Source of the DNA: an uncultured Desulfovibrio sp.
GTDB taxonomy: Bacteria; Desulfobacterota; Desulfovibrionia; Desulfovibrionales; Desulfovibrionaceae
NCBI RefSeq assembly: GCF_949282365.1
Contig: NZ_CASDOY010000003.1
Span: forward strand, 62,001 to 126,000
Length of the DNA: 64,000 nt
Direction: 5' to 3'
Position 1 is the stretch's first letter; each line of letters opens with the position of its first letter. Of this stretch, positions 18,794 to 32,467 are shown one piece after another. The notes below the pieces were generated by a model that saw nothing but the letters and a program-made list of their open reading frames with translations, was not told where the DNA came from and searched no databases. Both the position numbers and the translations under genes were made by a program.

Positions 18794-19684
18794 TCACAGC
18801 AGGCTGAAGGCCCGGTGATGGCAGCGAAAAAAGTCCGGTCCCAGGCCCGGATGCAGCCAGAAGGCCTCGCAGCCGGGAGTGAGCAGCAGCTCCACGGGCA
18901 TGTCCCCTGGCGCAACGGCCAGCCGGGCGGCTCCCTCCCCGTCCAGCAGGGCGGCGGGCAGGCGGTCGCCGGGGGCTGTGCCGCCGTCGAGGACGGCCCG
19001 GGCGTCTGCGCCGCGCAGGGCGTTTGCCACGATCTCCGGGCCGTGGGCAAAGGCCAGCAGTTCCGCGTCCACGGCATCCGCCTGCGGCAGCAGGAGCAGG
19101 GGCAGGGCGTCCTCGCTCCAGACCCGGCCCGGCAAACGGGAGCGCCCGGGCAGGGCGGCCCTGTCCAGGCCGTGCAGCAGGACCACGCGGCAGCGGGGCA
19201 GCTCGTCCGTCAGGCGCACGAAGTCGCCAGCGGCGAGGGCAAAGGCGTCTTCCACGCCGGCCAGCTCCAGGGTCACCAGCACTTCGGGCGAAGGCTCGCC
19301 GCCGATACAGAAGGCGCCCGTCAGCGGCACCCCGGCCAGGATGGCGGGCATGAGGGCCGCCGCCAGACGGGCAGGCGAACGCAGCGAGGCAGGGAAGGCC
19401 ACCAGGGCGTGCGCTGCCGGTCCTTCCGCGGACGTGCGGCGGAAGCCCCGGCGGGGGAAGCGTTCGTCCCGGCAGGCGGTGACGTCCGTATCACCGTGAT
19501 GGGCATGATGCAGGGCCAGGGCGGTCTTGACGGCGGCGCGCAGATGCGCGGGCGTGGCTTCATAGGCCGCGGCGCGCGGCGCGTCCGGCACCCGGGAGCC
19601 TTCCAGCCAGCGGGGCCAGCAGGGACCGCCGGCTTCTTCCGCGAAGATGTCCTCGCAGTCGGGGGGCGTGCAGATGCTGTCCAT
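18794..19684 (-). CDS. Histidinol dehydrogenase-like protein, short and divergent
   Basis: A 296-residue protein. The segment around VAFPASLRSPARLAAALMP, AILAGV, SPEVLVTLELAGVEDAFALAAGD resembles the central Rossmann part of HisD (about 430 residues), and the C-terminus (PGLGPDFFRCHHRAF) recalls the HisD GPNHVLPT region. Most HisD active-site and zinc residues are not recognisable, so HisD activity is unlikely. The similarity is weak and the protein may be an unrelated fold. It starts 10 bases after the ornithine carbamoyltransferase-like gene, with which it forms a two-gene unit. Confidence 0.5.
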   Translation of the reverse strand: MDSICTPPDCEDIFAEEAGGPCWPRWLEGSRVPDAPRAAAYEATPAHLRAAVKTALALHHAHHGDTDVTACRDERFPRRGFRRTSAEGPAAHALVAFPASLRSPARLAAALMPAILAGVPLTGAFCIGGEPSPEVLVTLELAGVEDAFALAAGDFVRLTDELPRCRVVLLHGLDRAALPGRSRLPGRVWSEDALPLLLLPQADAVDAELLAFAHGPEIVANALRGADARAVLDGGTAPGDRLPAALLDGEGAARLAVAPGDMPVELLLTPGCEAFWLHPGLGPDFFRCHHRAFSLL

Positions 19685-19694
19685 GCGCAGGCTC

Positions 19695-20561
19695 CTACAG
19701 GCTGTCGCAGGCCAGGGCGCAGAGGCGGGCCTCCATGAGGCGACGGGCGGCCAGCCGTTCCGGCCAGAAGGCTGCGGCGCGGCGCAGGGCGGCTTCCGAA
19801 GCCCGGTCGGCAGGCGACAGGGCGTGCCAGGAAAGCACGGCGGCATCGGGCGTCGCCAGGTCCAGCAGCTCGTCGCTCAGGGGCCAGCCGCTGGTCAGGG
19901 GAGAGGAGGCGCACTGTTCCGGTCCGTGGCCCATGTACACGGCATGGGCGTTTTCCAGCACCAGTTCGGGGTCGCGGCTCAAAAAGATCTTGGCCCCAGC
20001 CCGCAGGGCCATGTCCAGCAGGCCGTGGTCGGGCTCGCCCCATTCGGGCAGGGCCATGAACAGTTCGAAGGGCGCGTAGATGGCGGCCGTGATCAGGTCG
20101 CAGGCCAGACCGCACTGGGCGCCGCCCAGCCAGGACAGACGCAGGTGTTCCCAGTCGCCGTGCCGTGCCGCCAGCAGGAAAAGGTCCGCCAGACACTGGC
20201 CCGGCGCGCCCCTGTCGTTGCCCGCGTTGACCACGGCACCGGGCAGGCCGGCGGCCAGACAGTCCAGGGCATTGCCCCTGAGGCCTGCGGTCAGGCAGAG
20301 ATCGGCGTGGGCGTAGAGCGGGGCCTGCAGGTCACAGGTGGCCATGTCCTGCGTCCAGAGGCGGGGGGGCAGCAGGTCCACGTCCATGCCCAGTTGACGG
20401 GCCGCGGCCGTGGCGGTCAGCACGTCCTGCGTGTCCGCGCCGTCAGCGGCCAGCAGCAGGGCCGTCTTGCCGGTCAGGGGGGCGGGCCGGCCCTCCATCT
20501 GCACCAGTTGCCAGAAGGTGGACTGTCCCAGATCACGGATGCGCAAGATCTGCCGGGCCAT
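19695..20561 (-). CDS. Ornithine carbamoyltransferase-like protein lacking catalytic motifs
   Basis: A 288-residue protein with the ArgF layout from the start (ILRIRDLGQSTFWQLVQ) through the ornithine-domain segment AAIYAPFELFMALPE and RAGAKIFLSRDPE. The three active-site motifs of transcarbamoylases are changed: STRTR (carbamoyl phosphate) reads ADTQD, HPCQ reads APGQ and HCLP reads HALS. The catalytic cysteine is thus gone. It is probably not an active OTCase and may be a regulatory or repurposed paralogue. It sits 1.5 kb from argH-argG, while no intact argF is in the window. Shine-Dalgarno AAGGAG precedes ATG 20561. Confidence 0.75.
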   Translation of the reverse strand: MARQILRIRDLGQSTFWQLVQMEGRPAPLTGKTALLLAADGADTQDVLTATAAARQLGMDVDLLPPRLWTQDMATCDLQAPLYAHADLCLTAGLRGNALDCLAAGLPGAVVNAGNDRGAPGQCLADLFLLAARHGDWEHLRLSWLGGAQCGLACDLITAAIYAPFELFMALPEWGEPDHGLLDMALRAGAKIFLSRDPELVLENAHAVYMGHGPEQCASSPLTSGWPLSDELLDLATPDAAVLSWHALSPADRASEAALRRAAAFWPERLAARRLMEARLCALACDSL

Positions 20562-21605
20562 GATAACTCCTTGTGCTGTACTTGAAGGCGGAGGGGAGGG
20601 GACGGAGGGGAAAAGGAGACCTTTTGGAGAAGCGTCAGCTCTCCCTCTCCGGGCTCCCCACCGCCCTTGCCCAAATTTTTTCTTCAGATCGTGGGACTGT
20701 GTCGCGGCGCGCCGGGCAGCCCTCCCGCCCCGCTCCCCGGATACCGTGGAGGGGCGTGTCCTGCTGGGAGGACGTGCGCTCCCCGCACATCGTCGTCATG
20801 TCTGTGGCGGTACAGACAGCTCCTTCCCCCCTGACAGGGAAACGCGCTTCCCGAAAGCCTGCGGGGAAGGCATGCGGCCGTGCGCACGCGGCTTTGGACG
20901 GAGGCAGGACCAGGGCCGTTCCTTCCCGTGCCGCCAGCGCACGGCGGCGGCAAAGGCCGGGCGCACAGCCGGGCCTTTGCTCCTGACTTTCGGAGCCAGA
21001 CGGGCAGCAGCCCGGCACAGCGAACAGTCTGGACAAATCCTGCGCTATGGTCTGCCACAAATCAAGAAGATTTCTGTTTTTTGCGGGCAGGGCCTGTTGA
21101 TGCGGGACAGACGTCCTCTTTTGGGCCGCAAGGCAGGAGCGGGGGAGCGCCCTGCAAGACGGCAAGAGGCTGCTGGGCCGGGGGAGGGACGGCAAGATGG
21201 CGTGGGCAGCGGAGACGGCGGGGAAAGGCCGGGCAAAAGGCGGGAAGGGGCGGTGCCGCTATCCGGGGATAGTCATGGGCTCTGTACGGGCCGCGTAAAA
21301 AAACATGTGTGCCGCGCCGGAGCCGCGAGGGCACCGCTGCGTTCCGGGCCGGCGGACCAGGGTATCCTTTGGCATGATGCAATACGGGTCAGGCCTGCGT
21401 TGCCGTCTGCAAAAACTCCTTTCCCCAAGAAAGGTCGCCGGAGAAGGGGGAGCGCGAGCCCGGGCGGCCCGTCAGGGCCGTGCCCGTTGTGACGCAGGAA
21501 GCCGTGGGCATCGAACACAACAAAGCCCGGGGGAAGGGAAAACTCCCGTGTTCGGCGAGGTCTTCCCCCTCCCCCGGGGCATCCGTCTTGGCTGTAGTCT
21601 CCTGT
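20562..21605. other. 1-kb gap without a supported gene
   Basis: Several open frames exist on both strands, but all have biased composition typical of GC-rich non-coding DNA and none resembles a protein family. A hairpin AAAGGCC 20952-20958 with GGGCCTTT 20971-20978 could be a terminator. At 21526-21580 an inverted repeat (CCCGGGGGAAGGGA against TCTTCCCCCTCCCCCGGGG) follows the last gene of the argG-argH unit. The rest may be gene remains; I see no recognisable fragment. Confidence 0.5.
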
Positions 21606-22103
21606 TCAGCGCCGGGAGCATTCCCGCCAGCGGGCATTGAGCAGGAAGTGGGCGTCGGTCTGCACGCCGGGATCCTTCATGGCCCTGGCGGCGAAGGCGC
21701 CCCAGGGCAGGGTGGCGCAGTCGCCGGCGGCGCTGCGGGCGATGCGCATCAGCTTGCCCTCGCGTTTGTGCTCGTCGAACAGGAGTACGGCGGCCACGCA
21801 GGCGGCGTCGAAGCGGCCCATGTCCAGGGCCTTGTCGATGAGGGCCGCCAGCCGGGCGTCCTTGCTGTCGTGGCTGGCGAAGCCCGTGGACGCATTGGTG
21901 ATGGATTCCCGCAGCAGCTTGCCTTCGGGGTCGGCATCCAGATCGATGTGGTAGGTCTGGGCCACGGCCACGAGGCCGGGCTCCAGCGGCGGCACATCGG
22001 GTTTGTCCAGGTGGCGCCACAGCCAGGTGCCCAGCACGGCCGCGCCCATGACCGCGCAGAAGATCAGGGGCACTTTCCAGCCGGTGGCTTTCCGGGGGCT
22101 CAT
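21606..22103 (-). CDS. Hypothetical membrane-anchored protein downstream of argH
   Basis: A 165-residue protein with a single N-terminal membrane helix (about residues 10-30, VPLIFCAVMGAAVLGTWLW) preceded by positive charge, then a helical soluble domain likely facing the periplasm. I do not recognise a family. ATG 22103 overlaps the argH stop as ATGA, so it is translated together with argH. An upstream ATG (22121) is in frame inside argH but less likely. The conserved tail of the arginine operon role is unclear. Confidence 0.65.
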   Translation of the reverse strand: MSPRKATGWKVPLIFCAVMGAAVLGTWLWRHLDKPDVPPLEPGLVAVAQTYHIDLDADPEGKLLRESITNASTGFASHDSKDARLAALIDKALDMGRFDAACVAAVLLFDEHKREGKLMRIARSAAGDCATLPWGAFAARAMKDPGVQTDAHFLLNARWRECSRR

Positions 22104-23488
22104 GCGCGCTCCTGCAGCCACGCACGCAGCTGCCCGATCTGGCGGGCCACGGAACGGGGCCCGGTACCGCCGGGGGTCTCGCGGCGGCGCACGGCGGCGG
22201 CGTAGTCCAGCACGGCGTAGACGTCTTCGTCGATGCGGGCGTCCAGCTGCCGCAGGTCGTCCAGCGAAAGGTCTTCCAGGCCCTTGCCCTGCTTTTCGGC
22301 CAGGGCCACGGCATGGCCCGTGACGTGGTGGGCCTCGCGGAAGGGCAGGCCCTTGCCCACCAGATAGTCGGCCAGTTCCGTGGCGTTGAGGAAGCCGCGG
22401 GCGCAGGCGGCGCGCATGCGCTCGGTGCGGAAGGTCAGCTCGTCGAGCATGCCGGCCATGAGCATCAGGGAGGCATCCACGGTGCGGTCGGTATCCAGGA
22501 AGCCTTCCTTGTCTTCCTGCAGGTCGCGGTTGTAGGTCATGGGCAGACCTTTCATGATGGTCAGCATGCCCATGAGCGCGCCGTAGACGCGGCCGGTCTT
22601 GCCGCGCATCAGTTCGGCCACGTCGGGGTTCTTCTTCTGGGGCATGATGGACGAGCCCGTGGAATAGCCGTCGGAGAGCTGCACGAAGCCGAAGGCCGGG
22701 TTGGCCCAGATGATGATCTCTTCGCAGAGGCGGGAGAGGTGGGCCATGATGCAGGAAGCGGCGAACAGGGCCTCCAGCACGAAATCACGGTCGGAGACGG
22801 CGTCCATGGAATTGCCGTAGATGCCGTTGAAGCCCACCTCGTCGGCCACGCTCTGCGGGTCCAGCGGATAGGTGGTCCCGGCCAGGGCGGCGGAGCCCAG
22901 GGGCGAGACGCGCACGCGCTTGAGCACATCGTCCAGGCGCAGGCAGTCGCGGCGGAACATCCAGGCATAGGCCAGCAGGTGATGGGCCAGGCTCACGGGC
23001 TGGGCGGGCTGCATGTGGGTGCAGCCGGGCAGGATGTCGTCCTGATGGCCGTCGGCGCGGGCCACCAGGGTGGCGCAGAGGTGGGCGGCGCGCTGCTGCC
23101 AGACCTTCAGGCGGTCGGCCACGAACAGGCGGAAGCTCAGGCCCACCTGGTCGTTGCGGCTGCGGCCGGTATGCAGTTTTTTGCCCACGTCGCCGATGAG
23201 CTCGGTGAGGCGGGCCTCGATGTTCATGTGCACGTCTTCCAGCGCCGGTTTCCAGATGAAGGCGCCGGATTCGATCTCCTGCTTCACGGCCTCGAGGCCC
23301 TTGATGATCTGCTGGGCCTCGTCCGGGGTGATGACGCCCTGACGGCCCAGCATGCGGGCATGGGCCTGGGAGCCGCGGATGTCCTGGGCGTAGAGGGCGC
23401 GGTCATAGGTCTGGGAATCGGTATAGGCCGCCACGGCCTCCCTGGGGCCTTCGGCAAAGCGGCCGCCCCAGCTCTGATTGGTGCTCAT
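22100..23488 (-). CDS. argH: Argininosuccinate lyase ArgH
   Basis: A 462-residue enzyme that splits argininosuccinate into arginine and fumarate, the last step of arginine synthesis. It belongs to the fumarase/aspartase superfamily, shown by the signature GSSIMPQKKNPD and the N-terminal WGGRFAEGP. It lies downstream of argG, separated by a terminator-like hairpin at 23601-23632, so some transcription must read through or start in the 156-base gap. Length and motifs are complete. Confidence 0.96.
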   Translation of the reverse strand: MSTNQSWGGRFAEGPREAVAAYTDSQTYDRALYAQDIRGSQAHARMLGRQGVITPDEAQQIIKGLEAVKQEIESGAFIWKPALEDVHMNIEARLTELIGDVGKKLHTGRSRNDQVGLSFRLFVADRLKVWQQRAAHLCATLVARADGHQDDILPGCTHMQPAQPVSLAHHLLAYAWMFRRDCLRLDDVLKRVRVSPLGSAALAGTTYPLDPQSVADEVGFNGIYGNSMDAVSDRDFVLEALFAASCIMAHLSRLCEEIIIWANPAFGFVQLSDGYSTGSSIMPQKKNPDVAELMRGKTGRVYGALMGMLTIMKGLPMTYNRDLQEDKEGFLDTDRTVDASLMLMAGMLDELTFRTERMRAACARGFLNATELADYLVGKGLPFREAHHVTGHAVALAEKQGKGLEDLSLDDLRQLDARIDEDVYAVLDYAAAVRRRETPGGTGPRSVARQIGQLRAWLQERA

Positions 23489-23600
23489 GGAAAGATCTCT
23501 CCGCCCCGCGGGGGCCGGTCTGCGCCCGGAAAAGGCGCGATGACGAAGGACCGGGAGCGCGATCCCGCAAGGCTGTGGCGCGGACGGGGCTCCCGGAGGG

Positions 23601-23632
23601 AAAAACAGGGCGGACGGGCTGCCCCGTCCGCC
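23601..23632 (-). terminator. Terminator-like hairpin between argG and argH
   Basis: A 10-bp perfect stem, GGCGGACGGG 23609-23618 with CCCGTCCGCC 23623-23632, followed on the minus strand by CTGTTTTT. It would reduce expression of argH relative to argG. Confidence 0.75.
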
Positions 23633-23644
23633 GTGAGGAAGGAC

Positions 23645-24853
<1,209 letters not shown>

Positions 24854-24886
24854 CGTAAGGCCTCGTAAAAGGGATTGAGAGGCAAG

Positions 24887-24915
24887 AGTATTCTCCAAAA
24901 GCCGCGCCTTGGCAA
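24887..24915 (-). promoter_or_regulatory. Probable argG promoter
   Basis: On the minus strand TTGCCA (24910-24915), a 17-base spacer and AATACT (24887-24892). The start point would be about 25-30 bases before the argG ATG. Confidence 0.5.
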
Positions 24916-25022
24916 GTGCGAAAGGGGGAAAGCCCGGCGGCGGGCGCCTGGGACGGGGCGGCACAGGCAGCGGACAGGGGAGGGCGCCGCCGGGACGCCC
25001 GCCGGGAAAACTGCCCGGCATC

Positions 25023-25051
25023 TTGACGAAGGCGGCGCGAGCGGATAAAAA
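25023..25051 (+). promoter_or_regulatory. Probable carBA promoter
   Basis: TTGACG (25023-25028), a 17-base spacer and TAAAAA (25046-25051), giving a leader of roughly 105 bases before carB. The leader has short palindromic pieces (GCGCAATGCGC near 25077-25087), but no convincing attenuator. Confidence 0.55.
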
Positions 25052-25163
25052 AAATCGTTTTAACCGGATGACTTTTGCGCAATGCGCCATGTGGCGGCGT
25101 GAAAGGTGCCCGGAGGGGCAGGGCCGCACCCCTGCGATTTTCCCAACCATACAGGAATATCCA

Positions 25164-28406
<3,243 letters not shown>

Positions 28407-28409
28407 GCT

Positions 28410-29537
28410 ATGAAAGCATTACTGGTACTTGAAGACGGTTTCTGCCTTCAGGGCAAATCCTTCACCGGCGATTTCGAGACCGGCGGGGAAGTCATTTTCA
28501 ATACAGGCATGACCGGTTATCAGGAAGTGCTCACCGACCCCTCCTATTACGGGCAGATGGTGTGCATGACCTACCCGCTCATCGGCAACTACGGCATCAC
28601 CGCCGAGGACATGGAGTCCGGCCGCGTGCACATGCGCGCCCTGCTGGTCAAGGAATGCTGCAAGGAGCCTTCCAACTGGCGCGCCAAGGAGACCCTGCCG
28701 GACTTCCTCAAGCGCTGGAACGTGCCCGGCATGGAAGGTCTGGACACCCGCGCCCTGACCCGTCATCTGCGCATCAACGGCGCCATGCGCGGCGTCATCT
28801 CCACCCGCGACCTGGATGTGGAGAGCCTGCGCGCCAAGGCCTGCGCCCTGCCCAGCATGGAAGGCCAGAACCTGGTGCCCTTCGTGGCCGCCAAGAAGCC
28901 CTACGTCCTCACGGCCGAAGGCCCCAGGGACGTGCAGTTCGGGGCTGACGGCGCCTATGCCTGGCAGGGCACGGGCATCCCGCTGCTGGTCTATGACTTC
29001 GGCGTCAAATGGAACATCCTGCGTCTGCTGGCCGAAGCCGGTTTCGAGCCTCTGGCCGTGCCGCCTTCCTTCACGCTGGACCAGGCCCGCGCCAGCGGCG
29101 CCAGGGGCGTGTTCCTGTCCAACGGCCCCGGAGACCCGGCCACCCTCAAGGACGAGATCGCCATCATCCGCGAGCTGGTCAAGGAATTCCCGGTCACCGG
29201 CATCTGCCTGGGCCATCAGCTCATCGGCCACGCCCTGGGCGGCACCACGGCCAAGCTGAAGTTCGGCCACCACGGCTGCAACCATCCGGTCAAGGATCTG
29301 GGCACGGGCCGTATCGAGATCTCGTCCCAGAACCACGGCTTCCATGTGGTGCTGGACGGCCTGGACGATGTGGAAGCCACCCACATCAACCTCAACGACC
29401 AGACCCTGGAAGGTCTGCGCCACAAGACCCTGCCGGTCATGAGCGTGCAGTACCATCCCGAGGCGGCCGCCGGTCCCCATGACGGGCGCTACCTCTTCGA
29501 CCGCTTCCACGAGATGATGAAGGCGGCTCTGGCCTAG
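28410..29537 (+). CDS. carA: Carbamoyl phosphate synthase small subunit CarA
   Basis: A 375-residue glutamine amidotransferase subunit. The N-terminal CPSase domain starts MKALLVLEDG. The C-terminal class I amidotransferase has the nucleophile Cys266 in GICLGHQ and the His-Glu pair in QYHPEAAAGP. It supplies ammonia to CarB for both arginine and pyrimidine synthesis. The start lies just after the carB stop, with GGGGGTAAG as a possible ribosome-binding site overlapping the carB end, so coupled translation is likely. Confidence 0.96.
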   Translation: MKALLVLEDGFCLQGKSFTGDFETGGEVIFNTGMTGYQEVLTDPSYYGQMVCMTYPLIGNYGITAEDMESGRVHMRALLVKECCKEPSNWRAKETLPDFLKRWNVPGMEGLDTRALTRHLRINGAMRGVISTRDLDVESLRAKACALPSMEGQNLVPFVAAKKPYVLTAEGPRDVQFGADGAYAWQGTGIPLLVYDFGVKWNILRLLAEAGFEPLAVPPSFTLDQARASGARGVFLSNGPGDPATLKDEIAIIRELVKEFPVTGICLGHQLIGHALGGTTAKLKFGHHGCNHPVKDLGTGRIEISSQNHGFHVVLDGLDDVEATHINLNDQTLEGLRHKTLPVMSVQYHPEAAAGPHDGRYLFDRFHEMMKAALA

Positions 29538-29702
29538 GAGGGACTGTTCGCGCAGCCGGCGTCCGTCCGGCCGGAAAGAGGTTCGCGGCCAGGCCGATCC
29601 CGCAGGGCTCCCGGCAGTACCGGGAGCGCGGTCCAGGGTCGCTGCCGTGCCCTCCTTGCTTCGGCGCATGCCATGCTGCGAGAGACATCAGCCGAGCCTT
29701 TG

Positions 29703-29738
29703 ACGGGGCTCTCCCTTGAGGGAGGGCCCTGTTTTTTT
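29703..29738 (+). terminator. Strong rho-independent terminator downstream of carBA
   Basis: ACGGGGCTCTCCC (29703-29715) pairs with GGGAGGGCCCTGT (29720-29732), one mismatch-type bulge, loop TTGA, followed by seven T. It is 165 bases after the carA stop. Confidence 0.85.
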
Positions 29739-30334
29739 GTGCTGTCCGCCTGGGCAAACTTTCTTCTGGGCGGGCATTCTTCTGGGCAAGCATTGCGCCC
29801 GGGCGGCGATCCTGTCCGCGGCCGTTCTGCCTGGCCACAGGCGACGCGGCCCGGGCTGGACCGGCGCTTTGCGGCATCCCACACGTCCTGTCCACACCAT
29901 TCCGCCCGGCTGACGGGCGGCGCGGCAGGCCTTGAGCCTGCTCCGTCCCCTGCGCGGCTGTCTCCATCCCCGGCGTATGGCATTTGGCGACTTGGCTCGG
30001 TTCTGCATGACGTTGCATGAGGCTTCCTCCGGTGCCCGGGGACAGCCCGACATAAAAGTCCGGCGGACGGCACCGCGCGTCAGCGCAGGCCACGCCGGCG
30101 GTGGGCCGGGACACGAAGCGTGGCGCTGAGGGCACATGACCGGAGATCACGGGACGTGGGACACGTTTTGTCCCCGGCACGCTGACGCTTCGCTCACGCG
30201 ACCGGTGCCAAGGTCCCTTCACAGGCTTGCCATCCCCTGCGCACTTGGGCTATCGTACTGATATCGGTCCGAATCTGCCGCAGGCGGGCGGGCCTTCAAC
30301 TGCCCGCAAGGGCAACAGAGCAAAGGAGTCCGGC
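29739..30334. other. Non-coding gap before the 30335 gene
   Basis: No gene is supported in this stretch; open frames on both strands show no family likeness. It must contain the promoter for the gene at 30335, but I see no clear match to -35/-10 hexamers. Confidence 0.5.
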
Positions 30335-30760
30335 GTGAAAAAAGCTATCATGAGCCTTTGTCTGGCAGCGGCGCTCATGCTTGGGGCTGTCAGCGCCCAG
30401 GCTGCGGAAGAGGGCAAGGGGAACAATCCCGTGCTGCAACTGACGGGTACCGTCTGGCAGCAGACCACCCTGGAGAACAAGCTGAGCATCCTGTTCGGCA
30501 TGGATATGGTCATCGCCACGGAATACTTCGTCAACAGCCGGGAAGCCGAACTGGCCGCCAAGAACGGCAAAGTGCCCGTATCCACCCTTTCCAAGTTCGA
30601 AAAGGGCTGGATGAAGGCCTTCAAGGACGTGAAGCGCACCACCATCGTGGAAGAGGTCGATGCCTGGTACGCCGCGCATCCCGACAAGCTGGACCGCACT
30701 GTTCTGGGGGTCCTCTGGTTCGAGCTGATCACGCCGCGTCTTGCGGCAGCCAACCAGTAG
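30335..30760 (+). CDS. Hypothetical secreted protein
   Basis: A 141-residue protein with a clear signal peptide (residues 1-25, cleavage after AQA). The mature part is about 115 residues, helical and without cysteines. GTG 30335 is chosen because AAGGAG stands six bases upstream and the signal peptide begins here; the longer frame from 30227 lacks a good start. I do not recognise the family. Its position before a small lipoprotein gene (30802) suggests they are co-transcribed and act in the cell envelope. Confidence 0.7.
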   Translation: MKKAIMSLCLAAALMLGAVSAQAAEEGKGNNPVLQLTGTVWQQTTLENKLSILFGMDMVIATEYFVNSREAELAAKNGKVPVSTLSKFEKGWMKAFKDVKRTTIVEEVDAWYAAHPDKLDRTVLGVLWFELITPRLAAANQ

Positions 30761-30801
30761 TGGCCCGCAGCTGATACGTCATGCGTATTGTGGAGACATC
30801 T

Positions 30802-31056
30802 ATGAAAAAACTGTTTGCGATCGTTTTGATGGCCGCCTTCATGGCGACGGGCGTGGCCTGCACCAATATGTCCCCCACCCAGCAGGGTGTGGCCAGCGGC
30901 GCAGCCCTCGGCACGCTGGGCGGTGCCGGTGTGGCCGCCATTTCCGGTGGTTCCGTGGGCTGGGGCGCTCTGGCCGGTGCCGGTATGGGCGCGCTGGCCG
31001 GCGGTATCGTAGGCAATCAGCAGGAGCGCGACCGCCACTATCATCGTGGCTGGTAG
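30802..31056 (+). CDS. Glycine-zipper lipoprotein (YMGG-like)
   Basis: An 84-residue protein with a lipoprotein signal (MKKLFAIVLMAAFMATGVAC; lipid-modified Cys20) and a central run of glycine zippers (GALGTLGGAGVAAISGG and GALAGAGMGALAGGIVG), ending in a short charged tail. Such proteins insert glycine-packed helices in the outer membrane or stabilise the envelope. The exact role is unknown. ATG 30802 has GGAGA upstream; an ATG at 30781 would spoil the signal sequence. Confidence 0.8.
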   Translation: MKKLFAIVLMAAFMATGVACTNMSPTQQGVASGAALGTLGGAGVAAISGGSVGWGALAGAGMGALAGGIVGNQQERDRHYHRGW

Positions 31057-31081
31057 CCCGCTCGACGACACAGCATACCAG

Positions 31082-31108
31082 GGCCGCTCTTTCGGGAGCG
31101 GCCTTTTT
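31082..31108 (+). terminator. Rho-independent terminator after the lipoprotein gene
   Basis: GGCCGCTC (31082-31089) pairs with GAGCGGCC (31096-31103) over a 6-base loop, followed by five T. Confidence 0.92.
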
Positions 31109-31601
31109 GCGTTCCCGGGGCAGCGGGGGAGCTGTCCCGGCGCGGACCGTCCCCGGTGGAGGCCCGGCCGGGCCTTGAAGTATGGGCGCGCGTGCCTGTC
31201 GGGAAGGGGTATCGAGGCATTCGTCCTCATGGAGCCCGAAGCGGGCGTGTATCGCCCGGACAGGACAGACCGTCCCGCGTGTTTTCGCTCTATCGCTTTT
31301 TCCTTTCCCTTGCGGCCCCTTGATGCGCCGTACACCGGCGCGGGTAGGGCGGTCCAACGGGAATCATCCTCAATGGAGGCCGCTCCGGGCGACGACGGAG
31401 GCCGTTCCAGCGGCCCTGCCGCGGCTTCCCGGCAAAGATTGCCCGGGATGGGGCGGAAGAGCCTACGCCTTCGGCATGCCCGTTCATCAACGCGGCCTGC
31501 CTGGAGAGCCGTGCCTGGAGAGCCATGACCGGAGAGCGTGGGATGAGGGCCCCGCCACGCCGGCGCATCCGGCATGGCCTGCCGGAGCAGCTAAACAGCG
31601 C
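31109..31601. other. Non-coding gap
   Basis: No gene supported. The region separates the plus-strand lipoprotein terminator from the end of the minus-strand ubiX gene. Reading frames present are compositionally biased and unrelated to known families. No terminator for ubiX stands out. Confidence 0.5.
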
Positions 31602-32174
31602 TCAGGCCGGCTCGCCTCCCTGCCAGCGTGTGCAGAGCTGGTGGGGGAGGCCCAGACGGTCGAAGATACGGCCGCAGAACTGGCTCATGAGCCCTTCCAG
31701 ACTGTCCGCGCCGGTATAGAAGGCGGGCATGAAGGGCATGATGACGGCCCCCGCCTCGCGGGCCTGGAGCATGTTGCGCAGATGGATGGCGCTCAGGGGG
31801 CTCTCGCGCGGGACTAGGATCAGCGGGCGGTCTTCTTTCAGGCAGACATCGGCGGCCCGGTGCAGCAGGTTGCTGCCCGCGCCCGTGGCGATGGCGGCCA
31901 GGCTGCTCATGGAGCAGGGGCAGACCACCATGCCGTCATGCTGCCAGGAGCCGCTGGCCGGAGCAGCGCCCAGGCAGGCCGCGTCATGGCTGACCGTGGC
32001 CAGATCGCCCAGGACCTCCGGGGCCAGGCGGCATTCGGCCTCCAGCACGGCACGGGCCCCGGAAGAAAGGATGAGGTGGCTTTCCACGTCGGGCATGGCG
32101 GCCAGATGGCGCAGCAGGCACAAGGCCAGCGGCATGCCGCTGGCGCCGCTGACGCCCACGATGATGCGTTTCAT
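31602..32174 (-). CDS. ubiX: Flavin prenyltransferase UbiX
   Basis: A 190-residue flavoprotein that attaches a dimethylallyl group to FMN, making the prenyl-FMN cofactor of UbiD-type decarboxylases. Family marks are the N-terminal IIVGVSGASG, CPCSMSSLAAIATG and RPLILVPRESPLS. No UbiD partner is nearby; in this organism the cofactor may serve menaquinone or aromatic acid decarboxylation. An LpdD-like protein, another prenyl-FMN related family, is at 61149-61577. It appears to be a single gene. Confidence 0.93.
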   Translation of the reverse strand: MKRIIVGVSGASGMPLALCLLRHLAAMPDVESHLILSSGARAVLEAECRLAPEVLGDLATVSHDAACLGAAPASGSWQHDGMVVCPCSMSSLAAIATGAGSNLLHRAADVCLKEDRPLILVPRESPLSAIHLRNMLQAREAGAVIMPFMPAFYTGADSLEGLMSQFCGRIFDRLGLPHQLCTRWQGGEPA

Positions 32175-32403
32175 AAGCTCTCCTTGCGCGTCTTTTCCCG
32201 CGGCCGCATGCCGGCCGACAGGCGCCCCGTATCCTTGTCAAGGCGGATGGACCCGCGTCCCTACTGCCATAAGGCCGGACGGCACCACGTTTTTGGCTGC
32301 GGCCCGCTCACGGCCACAGCCGCGCGGCGCTCGCGGCGCGGGACGCCGGCCCGTGACCGGTGGCGGGGCGGGAGCGGGGAATAGAGGATACGGTGGCACG
32401 GCC

Positions 32404-32443
32404 AAAATGAAAAGTCCCCCCTGCCGCAAAGGACAGGGGGGAC
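32404..32443 (-). terminator. Terminator of the hysBA operon
   Basis: A perfect 10-bp stem, GTCCCCCCTG 32414-32423 with CAGGGGGGAC 32434-32443, followed on the minus strand by TTTTCATTTT. It is 24 bases past the true hysA stop (not the in-frame UGA). Confidence 0.9.
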
Positions 32444-32467
32444 GAAGCGACGGATCGCGTGCGGGAC

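Noticed and set aside
20410..21492. Possible plus-strand gene in the 1-kb gap after the ArgF-like gene
   Set aside because: It starts inside the ArgF-like gene on the opposite strand, has low-complexity Arg/Ala/Gly composition and no recognisable domain; no ribosome-binding site.
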